The position numbers were made by a program, and so were the translations under genes. Below are positions 46,527 through 56,992 of a stretch of DNA of 64,000 nucleotides, one piece after another. The notes under the pieces were generated by a model. It did not search any database and was not told the DNA's origin. It was given only the letters and a program-made list of their open reading frames with translations. This stretch comes from Channallabes apus (lineage: Eukaryota; Chordata; Actinopteri; Siluriformes; Clariidae): positions 16,339,191-16,403,190 of the forward strand of contig CM060115.1 in NCBI GenBank assembly GCA_030522415.1, given 5' to 3'. Position 1 is the first letter of the stretch; every line of letters begins with the position of its first letter.

Positions 46527-47219
46527 GTCTACAGACACACTGGGTTCCTGCTGTTCTGTAACTATTTGTGAATGTGACTGCTATAGTGGGGACCCGACAC
46601 ACTGCAGCAGAAGACTGGGAGAGTTTGGTTCCAGTATACACCAGTTCCTCCATTTTCTATGAGAAGCTTGGCAGTGGAGATGTTGGAGAGAGGGATGCTG
46701 TGTCTGGTGAGATGGGTTCTGGCTCTGCTCTTCCTGCTGGCTGTAGGTTATTGTCCTGAATTCCCTGGCAGTTTTCCAGAAGGTTATCTTGAAGATGATG
46801 TGGTATGTCACGGTCTGTCTGTGATGAGCTCTGTGGGCAGGACCGAGTCAGGATGTCCATGAGCAGTGGTTGTTTAGGCTGTCTGGTGTTATTAGTGTCC
46901 TTGTGGGATTCTTTAACCACATGATGACTCGAAAACTGTCTGTGGTCAATCATACTTTGTCCAGGCGTACATGTGCCATTCAGGTCGAGAGGATCGGCAC
47001 ACTCTGCTGAAGGATGATGGAGGGAGAAATAGATATTTTACTTTAGCACCTTTGCACAGAGTTTGTTTGGGTGGAGACCATCCAGTTTAATCAGTTGTCT
47101 ATGGCCGCTGTAGTCAAATTCAGGTTTCATTTAATATGAAAATAATCAACTTCAGGATGATACACATTTCTATAATAACACATGTGTGTGTGTTTGTGTA
47201 TGTGTGTGTTTGTGTTTAG

Positions 47220-47287
47220 CTACAGGGTTGAACATGTGGGCGTGTCTGATCTCTACCGGACTCATCTGTACTCTCTACACAAGTTTG
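47220..47287 (+). CDS. slc5a5: slc5a5 coding exon 5
   Basis: The acceptor is TGTGTTTAG|CT behind a TG-rich tract; the donor is AGTTTG|gtgaga. It encodes ATGLNMWACLISTGLICTLY, then TSL. The phase matches exon 4 (NQ-A). Confidence 0.95.
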
Positions 47288-47879
47288 GTGAGACGTTTAT
47301 GTTTTAAAACACACAGCACAAGAATGTATTAATATAAAAACGTGTACAGAAAAGTTTGTTTCATAAGAGTTTGTTGGTGTTTCGCTTCCAGATGTGTCTG
47401 TATCACCGACATCTGTTTCGTCTCCATCGTTCCTGTGAATTTAACGCGTTTGTTCTCCATCAATCAGTGCAGTGGAAATTATTTTCCTTCCACGTTGTAT
47501 TATTTGTATTATTTTTCATTTTCATTCATTTATTTTTTACTCAGTAGCGAATATAATTTAAAATGTAGTGAAGTACAAAACTTTAAACAAAACATCCTTA
47601 AGTAAAAGTAAAATTACAGATTTTAAAAACTACTTTTTAAAAAGTAGAAGTACACAAAAACATCTACTCAGTTGCAGTAACGCGAGTAAATATACTTCAT
47701 TACTTTGCACCTCTGAACGTGTAAGAATGTAAATTATCTAATAATTTATAAGTCTGATTTTGTTGAGTGAGATACAGTATTAAACAGTACATTTACACTT
47801 TACTCAGCTAATCTTTACTAATAACTTCATTAAAATAAAGGATAGACAAATCAAGTAGAATTAAGTAGTAGAAATCAAG

Positions 47880-48060
47880 TAGAAATCAAGCTTTTTATTG
47901 TCATCATAACCGTATACAGTGAGACGAATCAACGCTCCTCCAGGACCGATGCAGTTACGTACAGTATAACATTAAAACCAGAAATTAACCAGCTAACTAA
48001 GACACCTAATTAGCTGATGTTTTCTCTAGCAGAGACGAAACAAATCAACTCCACAAATTA
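47880..48060. repeat. Interspersed repeat related to 2,115-2,480
   Basis: It shares TTTATTGTCATCATAACCG, GAGACGAATCAACGCTCCTC and AACCAGCTAACTAAGACACC with the copy at the left of the window. It lies in slc5a5 intron 5. Confidence 0.5.
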
Positions 48061-48219
48061 GCAAAACTGTCTAAGAGCTATACAAAAGGAAAAAAAGACA
48101 ACAGTGCAAATGTGCAAACAAGAGCACATTCTCCGTTTATACGACACTTTACATTTAGTTTTAAAGCTCATTAACGCTCTCTCCATAGCAGGGAGGTTTG
48201 TTTGCTGGTTAATGGTCTC

Positions 48220-48260
<41 letters not shown>

Positions 48261-48261
48261 G

Positions 48262-48416
48262 GGAGGAATGACGGCCGTGGTGTGGACGGATGTGTTTCAG
48301 GTCGTGGTGATGCTCTCGGGTTTCATCGTCATCTACGTTCACAGCACCGTCCTGGCAGGAGGACCGGCACGAGTCCTACAGATCGCCAACAACGGGTCAC
48401 GCATCAACTTTAATGA
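48262..48416 (+). CDS. slc5a5: slc5a5 coding exon 6
   Basis: The acceptor is a (TC)n tract ending CTGTAG|GGAGG, so a dinucleotide microsatellite serves as the polypyrimidine tract. It encodes [20 protein letters not shown] and continues to NNGSRINFN, with the N229 glycosylation sequon. Donor AATGA|gtatgg. Confidence 0.96.
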
Positions 48417-48524
48417 GTATGGTGCTAATTCCCCCTAAACGCAGTGCAGTGTGTTTCAGTGCAGCACATAAATACGAAGAAATCAGAGGATTTATTTGTG
48501 TCACACTGTTTCTCTCTCTGGTAG

Positions 48525-48665
48525 TTTTGGATTTGATCCTCAGAGGCGATACTCATTCTGGAGTTTCACAGTCGGAGGGACGATGGTGTGGTTATCCATG
48601 TACGCAGCCAATCAGGCTCAGGTGCAGCGCTACATCTCGTGCAGGACAGAGCGGCAGGCTAAGTG
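48525..48665 (+). CDS. slc5a5: slc5a5 coding exon 7
   Basis: Acceptor TGGTAG|TTTTGG, donor AAGTG|gtgaga. It encodes [20 protein letters not shown], then [20 protein letters not shown] and TERQAK. Confidence 0.96.
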
Positions 48666-48689
48666 GTGAGACGCATCCATCATCCATCA

Positions 48690-48786
48690 CGCTAAAGGCT
48701 AAACGCTAAAGGCTAAAGGCTAAAGGCTAAACGCTAAAGGCTAAAGGCTAAACGCTAAAGGCTAAACGCTAAAGGCTAAAGGCTGT
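48690..48786. repeat. Short tandem repeat GCTAAAGGCTAAACG
   Basis: Eight-base units GCTAAAGG and GCTAAACG alternate about a dozen times in slc5a5 intron 7, about 20 bp after the donor. Confidence 0.85.
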
Positions 48787-48905
48787 TAGCTGCCATTATT
48801 TACTAAAAACACTGTAACTGCATTATAACAGAAGAGTTAGCTTCAATATCAAAACTTCACCTTCAGTGTGTACATGTTGTGTGTGTGTGTGTGTGTGTGT
48901 TTCAG

Positions 48906-49035
48906 GGCTTTGTTGATCAATCAGGTGGGTTTGTGTCTGATTGTGAGCAGTGCGGCTGTATGTGGTGTTGTGATGTTCGCTCTCTATTCACACTGCGATC
49001 CTCTCAAATCTGGCCGAATCACTGCATCAGATCAG
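48906..49035 (+). CDS. slc5a5: slc5a5 coding exon 8
   Basis: The acceptor is (TG)nTTTCAG|GGC; the donor GATCAG|gtctcac leads within a few bases into (CA)n at about 49,040-49,122. It encodes [20 protein letters not shown], then [20 protein letters not shown] and SDQ. Confidence 0.96.
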
Positions 49036-49037
49036 GT

Positions 49038-49039
<2 letters not shown>

Positions 49040-49122
<83 letters not shown>
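49040..49122. repeat. (CA)n microsatellite after slc5a5 exon 8
   Basis: About 40 CA units starting a few bases after the exon 8 donor. Together with (TG)n at 48,877-48,901 it brackets the exon. Confidence 0.95.
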
Positions 49123-49126
<4 letters not shown>

Positions 49127-49602
49127 AAATGATGTACAAAATGCTATTTAATCATAAATCACATGTATGATCGATGAAATCAGTGTTTATTCCGTTATTA
49201 ATCTTCACACTTTTGGTTTGTTGAATCGATTTGCTGTTTATGAATTGGCCTGAATCATTATTATTGCACAAAAAAATCTGCTTGACTCACTGAATTGAAT
49301 CGCTGTTTAGTCAAATCAAAGTGAATCAAATCATTAATCTATAAAACCATCATTAATCTAATTTATCAATAGGATTTGACGCGCAGCCAACTCAGTGTAA
49401 TGAGTATTATATTATTATTATATTATTATTATATTATATTATATTATTATTGTATTATATTATATAGTTCTGTATTATAGAGCGGAGCCTCGGCGTGTCC
49501 CAGAGGCAGAGAGTTCTTAAGGTGACATTTCGTTTTGTGAAACGCGTTGTCCCATAGGATATAATGTAAATGCAAAATATTACCAATTTCCATCACTATA
49601 AT

Positions 49603-49946
49603 CATTCATTCATTTTCTATACCGCTTAATCCTGTGTTCAGGGTCGCGGGGGCGGAGCCTATCCCAGGAGACTTCGGGCACTAGGCGGGGTACACCCTGG
49701 ACAGGGTGCCAATCCATCGCAGGACACACACACATACACACACTCACACACCCAATCACACACTACGGGCAATTTGGGAACGATAATTAGCCTAACCTGC
49801 ATGTCTGTGGACTGTGGGAGGAAACCGGAGTACCCGGAGGAAACATGCAAACTCCATGCACACAGAGACGGGAATCGAGCCTGGCTGGGAATCGAACCCG
49901 GACCCTGGAGGTGCGACAGTGCTAACCACTACACCACCGCGCTGCC
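49603..49946 (-). mobile_element. tRNA-derived SINE, family A, copy 3
   Basis: The minus strand shows GCAGCGCGGTGGTGTAGTGG (A-box) and GGGTTCGATTCCC (B-box), the family A body, and an ATGA-type tail at the 49,603 end. It is very close to copy 1, with small internal deletions. It lies in slc5a5 intron 8. Confidence 0.82.
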
Positions 49947-50348
49947 ACTATAATCATATTTTTGCAAATAAAAACAATAAAAACATTTAGTAAAGAAACT
50001 TAAATGAAGTAAAATATAAAAATAAATAGCTATTAATCCTCACTTAACATTAATTTATGATTTCTCTTGGCACCGGCTGCTTTAAAAACCAAACTCCCTT
50101 TTTTTCTTCAAGATATCGGCCTCGATAACATTCTTGCGATAAGATTCTTGCGATAAGATTCTTGGTTCGGCTCGGTCCAGTCACTCTTATGCTGAAAATC
50201 CTTTGTATGTTAAGGCAAATTTCTCACGAAATTTCAGTCCTTAAGGCACAAACTCTGTCCCGCTGTACTGTACTGTATATATGTCTGTGTTTGTCTTAGT
50301 GTGTGATATTTGAGTGTGTGTTTGAGTGTGATGTGATTGCGCTTACAG

Positions 50349-50437
50349 TACATGCCATATTTGGTACTTGATATTTTTCGGGAACTTCCCGGCTTCCCTG
50401 GACTTTTCCTCGCCTGTGCATACGGTGGAACATTAAG
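50349..50437 (+). CDS. slc5a5: slc5a5 coding exon 9
   Basis: Acceptor CTTACAG|TAC, donor TTAAG|gtaaat. It encodes [20 protein letters not shown] and LACAYGGTL. Human has S where this protein has the first G of AYGG. Confidence 0.96.
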
Positions 50438-50595
50438 GTAAATCATGAAGCTAATTCTATTCATTTGTCTTTGTCTTATCATTATTACTCTCAGCCAATC
50501 AGGACACACTGTACTGCACTGATGCACTGATGATTTTAGTGGCGAATGATAGAATGAGGAATAAAGCGTTAATGTTCCGGTGCGTCTCCTCACAG

Positions 50596-50708
50596 TACGG
50601 TCTCGACCAGCATTAACGCCATGGCTGCAGTTACGATGGAGGATCTGCTAAAGCCTTTAATCAGCAACTTATTACAGAGGAAACAGATTCAGCTGTGCAA
50701 ATTACTGT
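50596..50708 (+). CDS. slc5a5: slc5a5 coding exon 10
   Basis: Acceptor CTCACAG|TAC, donor CTGT|gtaaga. It encodes TVSTSINAMAAVTMEDLLKP and LISNLLQRKQIQLCKLL. It carries the S/T cluster around human T354, a residue needed for Na+ binding. Confidence 0.96.
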
Positions 50709-50923
50709 GTAAGAAACGCATATATTTTCTATAAAGCTAATTTATTGCTAACGTACCGTATAGGGGAGTAGCCCCGCCCCTCAGCCTAATTGAAACAAAC
50801 AATCACTGTACATACTGTACTGTACCATGATGGTGTTTTTGAACATTAGTTGTGATTTTGTAAGCTTGTAATGTTCCGATGTGTACGTGTGTGTGTGTGT
50901 GTACGTGTGTGTGTTTGAGACAG

Positions 50924-50994
50924 CTTTTCTGTATGGAGTCGGCTGCATCACTACAGCAGCTCTCTGCTCTCTTCTAGATTGGGGAGTTCTTCAG
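50924..50994 (+). CDS. slc5a5: slc5a5 coding exon 11
   Basis: The acceptor TTTGAGACAG|CT lies behind a TG-rich tract; the donor is CTTCAG|gtacac. It encodes FLYGVGCITTAALCSLLDWG and VLQ. Confidence 0.95.
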
Positions 50995-51597
50995 GTACAC
51001 GACCAGTCTAGACATTTTACACCCCTGTCACGTGCACAGTGTAAGAATGTAAGAGTGTAAGAGTGTAGCACATCCTCAGCTTCCTTCATTTAAATGGTGC
51101 ATGAGTTCTCCATTCTGAAACACAAAACGATAAAATACAATAATCTCAAACAAAAAAGTGCAAGGGCTTCTTTCTAAAACATTTAAGGTCGTATTAATGA
51201 GAAATCCAGCAGTGGACTCTGACACTAGATTTATATTCCTGGAACGCAATGCAGCTACACACACTTACGTTACAGCAGATAATTAGCGGACAAACAAGAT
51301 AGCGTAATGTAAAACTGGAGGATTGGAAGCTTATGTGTTCGGGCAGAGTGTGTGGACAACGAAGTGACCGTGTGTGTGTGTAGTGATGAGTCCACGGATC
51401 ATAGACAGAGCGCTGAAGGTACTCTAGGAAACAAACTGACTGGGATGTTTCACGGCCCTCAAGGGCTGATACACACGTCATAGTCTGTAGGATACACTGT
51501 AGGATGGTGATGGTGCAAGGACCATGTGATGTTGATGATTAGAACTAGAGTAAGACTGGACGCATGTATGCGTTCTCATTCCTGTATCCAATCACAG

Positions 51598-51684
51598 GGC
51601 TCGTTTACGGTGATGGGCGTGGTTAACGGGCCACTCCTGGGCACTTTTATACTGGGTATGTTCATCCCAGCTGCAAATAAACAG
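51598..51684 (+). CDS. slc5a5: slc5a5 coding exon 12
   Basis: Acceptor AATCACAG|GGC, donor AAACAG|gtagga. It encodes [20 protein letters not shown] and MFIPAANKQ, phase 0 at both ends. Confidence 0.96.
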
Positions 51685-52415
51685 GTAGGAACCTTGGCAT
51701 TAAACACCCAGTGCATTATGGGAAATCATCCCCTCTGCACAGTTCTCTTCTCTTCAAAATCATTTTAGTGGCCGAACACAAGACACAAATTGCTTCTTCT
51801 GCTAAACTCTACTGTTTTGTTTAAGCTAAGCAAAATAGCTAAATCTGTACGAATAAATAATTAACTATGAACAGCAGGGAACTCTGTCCAACTGCACTAA
51901 ATACATATTTGTCATCTGGAAGACGAATCATATCAACTATACTTCTAAAAGTCTCCCAGATGACTGAGAATCCGCACCCACATAAATTTGGCATGTAAAA
52001 CATTTTTATCCTTGGAAAAGCGAGAATTTGTGCTCTTTCGACTCACTTTATCACTTTATTACTGTAAATTTTTTAAAACAATACAAATCCTTCAAGGTTC
52101 TTCGGGTGTCCTTCTTGATAAATCATGATAAAATGTTCAACCATGTTTTCCAATGAAATCCCTTTTACTTGGAAGCAAAGACTCCTCCATTATACATAAA
52201 ATGATTTTCTGATATACTGAAGTACTGTGTATTTACTTCCTACATGTATCACAGATGGGAAAGTTCCTCTAGTAGCTTTAAGTGTCTCTAGAAGCTGTAA
52301 CCGTTCCTCTAGAAGCTGAAATGGGTTCTCTATAAGTTGTAAACGCTCCTCTAGATGTTGTGAAGGTATCAATAGAAGCCGTTAATAACTCCACCTAGCT
52401 CGTCTCGGTTCTCAG

Positions 52416-52618
52416 GGTGCGTTTGCTGGCGTGGCGGTGGGGTTCTCTCTCGCTCTGTGGCTTGCTGTTGGAAGCTCCATTTATCCTCCAACCCCACAGA
52501 GGATGGGTGTGTTACACACCAGCGCAGACTACTGTCCTTCAGCTAACACTACGCACAACTTCACCATGCTAACCTCACCATCACCTACGCTAACACCTCC
52601 AGGAGCTGCAGAGACCTG
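52416..52618 (+). CDS. slc5a5: slc5a5 coding exon 13
   Basis: Acceptor TTCTCAG|GGT, donor ACCTG|gtgagt. It encodes GAFAGVAVGFSLALWLAVGS and the extracellular loop with two adjacent sequons, N491-T-T and N495-F-T. This corresponds to the glycosylated loop of human NIS, although the loop sequence itself has diverged. Confidence 0.96.
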
Positions 52619-52835
52619 GTGAGTAAAACACATGGAGATGGAGGCAGGGCTGAGGAGCTACGAGGCACTTGGGGACCTGAGAGTTTTTTTTTTTTGCTAA
52701 ACTGTCCTTATCAGGACCGACCTAAGCTTTCTAATGTCCTGATATTCCTTTATACATTTTTTCTGTTATCAAATTTCTTTACTATCTTTAATTGATGTCG
52801 ACTTTAAGTAACTTATCTGAGGCTCTCGGCTGTAG

Positions 52836-52939
52836 GCGTTATGGTCTTCGTGATTTCTACTCCATATCCTACCTCTACTTTGGAGCGCTGTCCACCGGAG
52901 CATCTGTGCTAGTGGGATCAGTGGTCAGTTACCTGACAG
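52836..52939 (+). CDS. slc5a5: slc5a5 coding exon 14
   Basis: Acceptor GGCTGTAG|GCG, donor ACAG|gtgaga. It encodes RYGLRDFYSISYLYFGALST and GASVLVGSVVSYLT, the last transmembrane segment. Confidence 0.96.
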
Positions 52940-53375
52940 GTGAGACATATATTGGTATAATGTGTTTAACAATGAACATTTTTACAAATCAGCTTTACAG
53001 AAATACAGATATAAATTTGGAGCTTGAAATGTATAGATGACCACTGAACAAGTCTGAGAAAGAAACCTTGAGAAGAACCAGACTAGTTCAGATAGTTCAG
53101 TTCTAAAGCATTCCCTTCTGTAACTGTACGACTTCTACAGTGTAAAGTAAAACATCCATAGCTTTCACTTTAAATCGATCATATCAAACTGCAGTTATTG
53201 TTTTTTAGAAATTGCAGGATCTCCAAGGAAGAACATCCACAACTCGGCCTATGGTTTCAGTGTGGTAACACCCACAGTGACCTCATGGTGATCTGTACGC
53301 TGAACATATGATGCCACTCCACCACAGTTCATCATTCCTCCAGGCTGAATCAGATGCTTTTATTATTGTTTTTAG

Positions 53376-53458
53376 GACCGACAGAGAGGGACTTGATCCT
53401 GCCCGGTCTGCTGTGGTGGGATCTGAAAGCTCAGCGTGAAGATCCTCAGGAAGGCACA
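53376..53458 (+). CDS. slc5a5: slc5a5 coding exon 15
   Basis: Acceptor TTTTTAG|GAC, donor GGCACA|gtaaga. It encodes PTERDLILPGLLWWDLKAQR and EDPQEGT. The PGLLWWDL motif is diagnostic for NIS. Confidence 0.96.
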
Positions 53459-53469
53459 GTAAGATTGGA

Positions 53470-54430
53470 AAGAAACACTCAAAAAAATAACTCGTTGAAT
53501 GAACATAATTAAATTATGGAAAGAATTTCCACCTGATTTAATGGCTTTCGTTCAGCATTAAGCAATTTTGTTGGCCCAACTTAATGTTCTTAGGTTCCGT
53601 CAAAGTAATGTTATTAGGTTCATTTAACTTATTTACTACAGCTGCGTCCAACATAATTTAATACTGTTAACATAAATGAATAGGGTTGGTACAACAAATT
53701 TTTCAGTTGTAAATTAAGTTGATCCAACTCAAGTAAATTTAAATTTCAAGCCGGTCAACAGAATTCTGTGAAGGAAGGAAACAGACAAACGGGATAAAAG
53801 GGATATTTTTATTTTACACCAGCAGCAACTTACAAATGAGGTCTCAATGTGAAAAGATGTACAAAACACAAAACACCACAAATAAGTATTAATTAAAAAA
53901 AAACACCAACCGAAACATTTTGTACTTTATAACTGTACGTTATGATTTTTAAATATGACCATTAGATACGTTGGTCAGGAAACTCCTGAAGTCAGATGCA
54001 GACACACTTTCAGTCAAAAACTCCTGTGAAAAAATACAGAGATAGATATTCAATAAAAATTCATGATACTTAATTTAGCAAATTAACAATATTTATACTT
54101 TGTTCCTCTCGCTTCACAACTCATGAGAACAGACCGAAACCAGGACCGAACCACAGATTAAGCACGCGCATATAACCGTCGGTATTTTAAGTGTGATTAA
54201 AAATACAAGAAATAACTTAAACTAAAATAACGTGACTAAACATCACTAAACAACGGGTGACATTTATGTTCAGTATTTCGTTTCTATTGAGAAAGACGGG
54301 AATGCGCTACTTGCACGCCGACTTCCGCGTTCTTTTCAATAGGACTCAGTCAGTTCCGGTTTAGCGATGGCTACGTTCTACACCCGCCGTCTCCAGGATC
54401 TCCCACTGATTAACGTTACTGACGTGCATC
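53470..54430. repeat. Probable decayed interspersed repeat in slc5a5 intron 15
   Basis: AT-rich sequence with phrases familiar from fish repeats (TAAATTAAGTTGATCCAACT, and a segment around 53,790-54,400). No termini or coding region were identified. Listed because it fills most of a 1.7-kb intron. Confidence 0.3.
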
Positions 54431-54494
54431 GTAATTACAAAACAACCATATTATATAAGAATATATATGTATTATATACTATATAAGAACTTAT

Positions 54495-54760
54495 TAAAGT
54501 CAAAGTCAACTTTATTGTCAATTCTGCCACATGTACAGGACATACAGAGAAATGAAACTGTGTTACTCTCAGACCCTCGGTGGATAACAGATAACATTAA
54601 ATACATACAGTAGAATTTTAAAAATAAAAATAATTATACATATAGTATAAAAAAAACTAATACAATATACAAGTAAGGGCACATGGCAGAAAGTGTAAAT
54701 GCAGATGTACTGTATAGTGCAAATAGAGCTTGTAAGTATGATAAAGTGATAGAGAGCAGC
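54495..54760. repeat. Interspersed repeat, AACTTTATTGTCAATTCTGC type
   Basis: It begins AAAGTCAAAGTCAACTTTATTG, runs through CATGTACAGGACATACAGAG, and is a more distant relative of the copies at 2.1 and 47.9 kb. Probably a LINE 3' tail. Confidence 0.45.
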
Positions 54761-55170
54761 CCTGGCTAGCTCAATGTCTTTTATAAATGACTCCTCTGGT
54801 TAATCAGTCAAGTTTTTCAATGACTCACTGATTCAATTATATGCTAATTAATATAAATACACAGTTCATTCAGCAGCACACTGACCTGTGTGTTCATGTG
54901 TGTCCGTGTAAGTAACTCCTTGAACGACATGAGTGAATTCCTCAATCCTGTAACTGCACGTATGTAAACAACTTGTTTCCTCATCATTTTCGATGGTAAG
55001 CTCCTTGCGTGACGGAGTAACAGTTGATCTTGTGTGTTGAATTATGATCTAATACTAAAGGTGGAGGTTGATGGGATGGTGGAACTTTGTAAACCTTCAT
55101 CATACTGCTCAGTAGATGTGATGAAGAACGTCAGGTTCTCATGACTCATGCTGTTTTTTCTCGTCCACAG

Positions 55171-55260
55171 GATGAACCGATGATCATTAATCCCCCCATC
55201 ATCCATCTGAACCCTGACAAAGACACTGATATAGAGGGACCAGCTGTATCTGTTCTGTGA
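55171..55260 (+). CDS. slc5a5: slc5a5 coding exon 16 (terminal)
   Basis: The acceptor is CGTCCACAG|GAT. It encodes DEPMIINPPIIHLNPDKDTD and IEGPAVSVL, stop TGA at 55,258-55,260. The cytoplasmic tail is shorter than in mammals but keeps a C-terminal S-x-L ending. Confidence 0.94.
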   Translation, partial: DEPMIINPPIIHLNPDKDTDIEGPAVSVL

Positions 55261-55365
55261 GGAATGTTCCTGATCTGTCTAAGTTGTGGATTCAGAAGAA
55301 GACGTGTGTCCTCATGATCATGTGTGTCTTTTATATTAACAAATGCAACTTAACAACCGCAGTGG

Positions 55366-55371
55366 AATAAA
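55366..55371 (+). promoter_or_regulatory. slc5a5: slc5a5 polyadenylation signal (AATAAA)
   Basis: The first canonical hexamer, 106 nt after the stop codon. Confidence 0.75.
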
Positions 55372-55754
55372 TCATTCTTCATTCTGTCGATTTTGTTTGA
55401 TCTCTCCCTCTCTCTCTCTCTTTGATGTTTGAATGCAACAAACACACGGATATGTAATACCTGACATTCCATACATTCCGCAGGAACCCTGAGTGTTGAT
55501 GTTCTTATCTCTGTTCAATCGTGCTTCACTCAACACATGTCTAATACACACCTGCACCACACCTGCCTGTCTCATCAACACACACGTGGATTCATTTACA
55601 GATGAAAAAGGAAGGAGGGATTAAACGATAAACAGCTGAGTTTCTGCGGAATCAGAATGCAAACTGAACGAGCCGTTCCATAAACACGCTAATGTAGGAC
55701 TGAGTTCTGTTTATACAGAGCAGCTCTACAGGAACATGAATCATGATGGTGATC

Positions 55755-55985
55755 CTAATGCTCATAATGATCCTGACTCAGGTACTGGTACTGGTGCTGG
55801 TACTGGTGCTGGTACTGGTACTGATCCTAATATTAGTTCAGGTACTGATTTTGGTTCTGACGCTGGTCCTGATACTCAGACTAACTGAACTACTGATTCT
55901 GATACTGCTATTGGTACTGACACTGGTACTGGTATGGTTATGATACTGGTCCTGGTACTGAGACTAACTTTGCTACTGGTACGAT
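55755..55985. repeat. ACTGGTRCTGRT-type degenerate hexamer array, copy 1
   Basis: About 38 six-base units of TACTGG, TGCTGG, GACTGA and GATCCT type. The frame over it (V/L repeats) is an artefact. A second array of the same design is at 62,343-62,735. Confidence 0.8.
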
Positions 55986-56200
55986 CCTATCCGATGATAA
56001 TCTGCTTATTAAATAAACTTTTGTGAGTGTAGCTGTTTTCACTTTGTTGTTGTTTCTGATAAACTGGTTTCCTGGTTAAACCCGACATTTCGTAAAGTCT
56101 TTAGAGTGTAGAAATGAAACTGTGTTTCTCAGCTTTAAACTTTAAACAGCCTGACTTTGTTTTTCTCCAGCGACGGAAACGAGAGACTGAAGACCAGAAA

Positions 56201-56202
<2 letters not shown>

Positions 56203-56272
<70 letters not shown>

Positions 56273-56307
56273 TTCACACAGCTTTATCTTCCTGTCAATA
56301 GAAAAAA

Positions 56308-56359
<52 letters not shown>
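56203..56359. repeat. Two long (CA)n tracts
   Basis: (CA)34 at 56,203-56,271 and (CA)25 at 56,309-56,359, separated by 37 bp of unique sequence. Confidence 0.95.
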
Positions 56360-56361
<2 letters not shown>

Positions 56362-56375
56362 TAACATTTTATATA

Positions 56376-56645
56376 CACACAGGTGCGTCTCAACAAATTA
56401 GACAAAAAGTTGAAAGGATTCAGTACACTCAGGCTGATATATTTCAAGTGTTTATTTTCATTTAATTTTGAAAACCCAAAAAGAGGAGGATGTGAGACAC
56501 CAGACCAACAACGCAGAAGAGCTGAAGGCCGCTATCAGAGCAACCTGGGCTTCCATATGTTAACACCATTAACACAGACTGACCGTCTCCATGCCACGCC
56601 CACTAATGCAGGAATTCATGCAAAGGGTGAAATTATTTGTAGGTT
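56376..56645 (+). repeat. Decayed DNA-transposon remnant
   Basis: AGGTGCGTCTCAACAAATTAG is the typical start of a widespread fish repeat, and CAACGCAGAAGAGCTGAAGG with CAACCTGGGCTTCCAT are from its interior. Truncated; no coding capacity. Confidence 0.45.
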
Positions 56646-56705
56646 TGCTTCAAATATAAAGTACATTATACATAAAATGGTATATGTACAGTACACACAC
56701 ACACA

Positions 56706-56860
56706 CACACACATTATATGGACAAAAGTTTTTGGCTGGACCTGCAATGACATTGTACTCAAACACACTTCAGTATGGAGTCGGTTCCTCTTATAACAGC
56801 GTCTATAACAGCGTCTGTTCTCCTTGGAAGGTCGTCTACAAGATGATGTGCGGTGGTGCT
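56706..56860 (+). repeat. Fragment of the ATATGGACAAAAGT transposon family
   Basis: It begins ATTATATGGACAAAAGTTTT and contains TATGGAGTCGGTTCC and TATAACAGCGTC. Sister fragment at 63,586. A family-B SINE remnant follows immediately. Confidence 0.5.
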
Positions 56861-56992
56861 TCAGAGGGCAACGGCCCTGAGTTACTGATAGGAAGGTCGG
56901 CGGTTGCCAGCTCCACCAGGATGCCACAGTTGGGCCCTTGATCGAGGCCCTTAACCCTGTCTGCACCATGGGCACTTTATCATGGCTGACCC
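56861..56992 (+). repeat. Family B SINE remnant
   Basis: GGTCGGCGGTTGCCAGCTCC, CACAGTTGGGCCCTTGATCG and GGCACTTTATCATGGCTGAC are parts of the family B body. The tRNA-like head is poorly preserved. Confidence 0.5.

Larger units (their letters stand above)
42160..47130 (-). mobile_element. L2/CR1-like LINE, antisense in slc5a5 intron 4, interrupted by a hAT element
   Basis: Read on the minus strand, a 5' ORF-like part lies at about 46,540-47,130. Endonuclease remnants follow (FFNETWLDDRCSATVLNET near 44,845; YRPPKYSP near 44,610; ALSDHFCIFFDL near 44,350), then a linker at 43,610-44,224 and reverse transcriptase at 42,774-43,553 ([57 protein letters not shown]). The 3' tail runs to about 42,160 (AAGTTTATTTCTATAGCACA, reverse orientation). 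Frameshifts separate the domains. The hAT at 45,073-46,526 splits its 5' part. Assignment of the piece right of the hAT to the same LINE is inferred from order and strand. Confidence 0.8.
36803..55371 (+). other. slc5a5: slc5a5 gene (whole span): sodium/iodide symporter NIS
   Basis: Sixteen coding exons join to 1,821 bp, 606 residues plus stop, with every junction in phase; human NIS has 643. NIS couples inward Na+ flow to iodide uptake across the basolateral membrane of thyroid follicle cells. NIS is distinguished from SLC5A6/5A8 by [39 protein letters not shown] and GPTERDLILPGLLWWDL. S73 and Q76, matching human S69 and Q72 of the ion-binding core, are kept, as are [16 protein letters not shown] and GTLSTVSTSINAMAAVT. 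N-glycosylation sequons lie at N229 (human N225 position), N491 and N495. The tail is shorter than in human but still ends S-V-L, a class I PDZ-type ending like human T-N-L. Confidence 0.95.

Noticed and set aside
40062..55260. Assignment of the transporter to SLC5A8, SLC5A12 or SLC5A6
   Set aside because: [48 protein letters not shown] and GPTERDLILPGLLWWDL agree with NIS (SLC5A5) much better than with the other members.
55743..55943. Leucine/valine-rich frames as membrane proteins (also 62,476-62,841)
   Set aside because: They are products of degenerate ACTGGT hexamer arrays.
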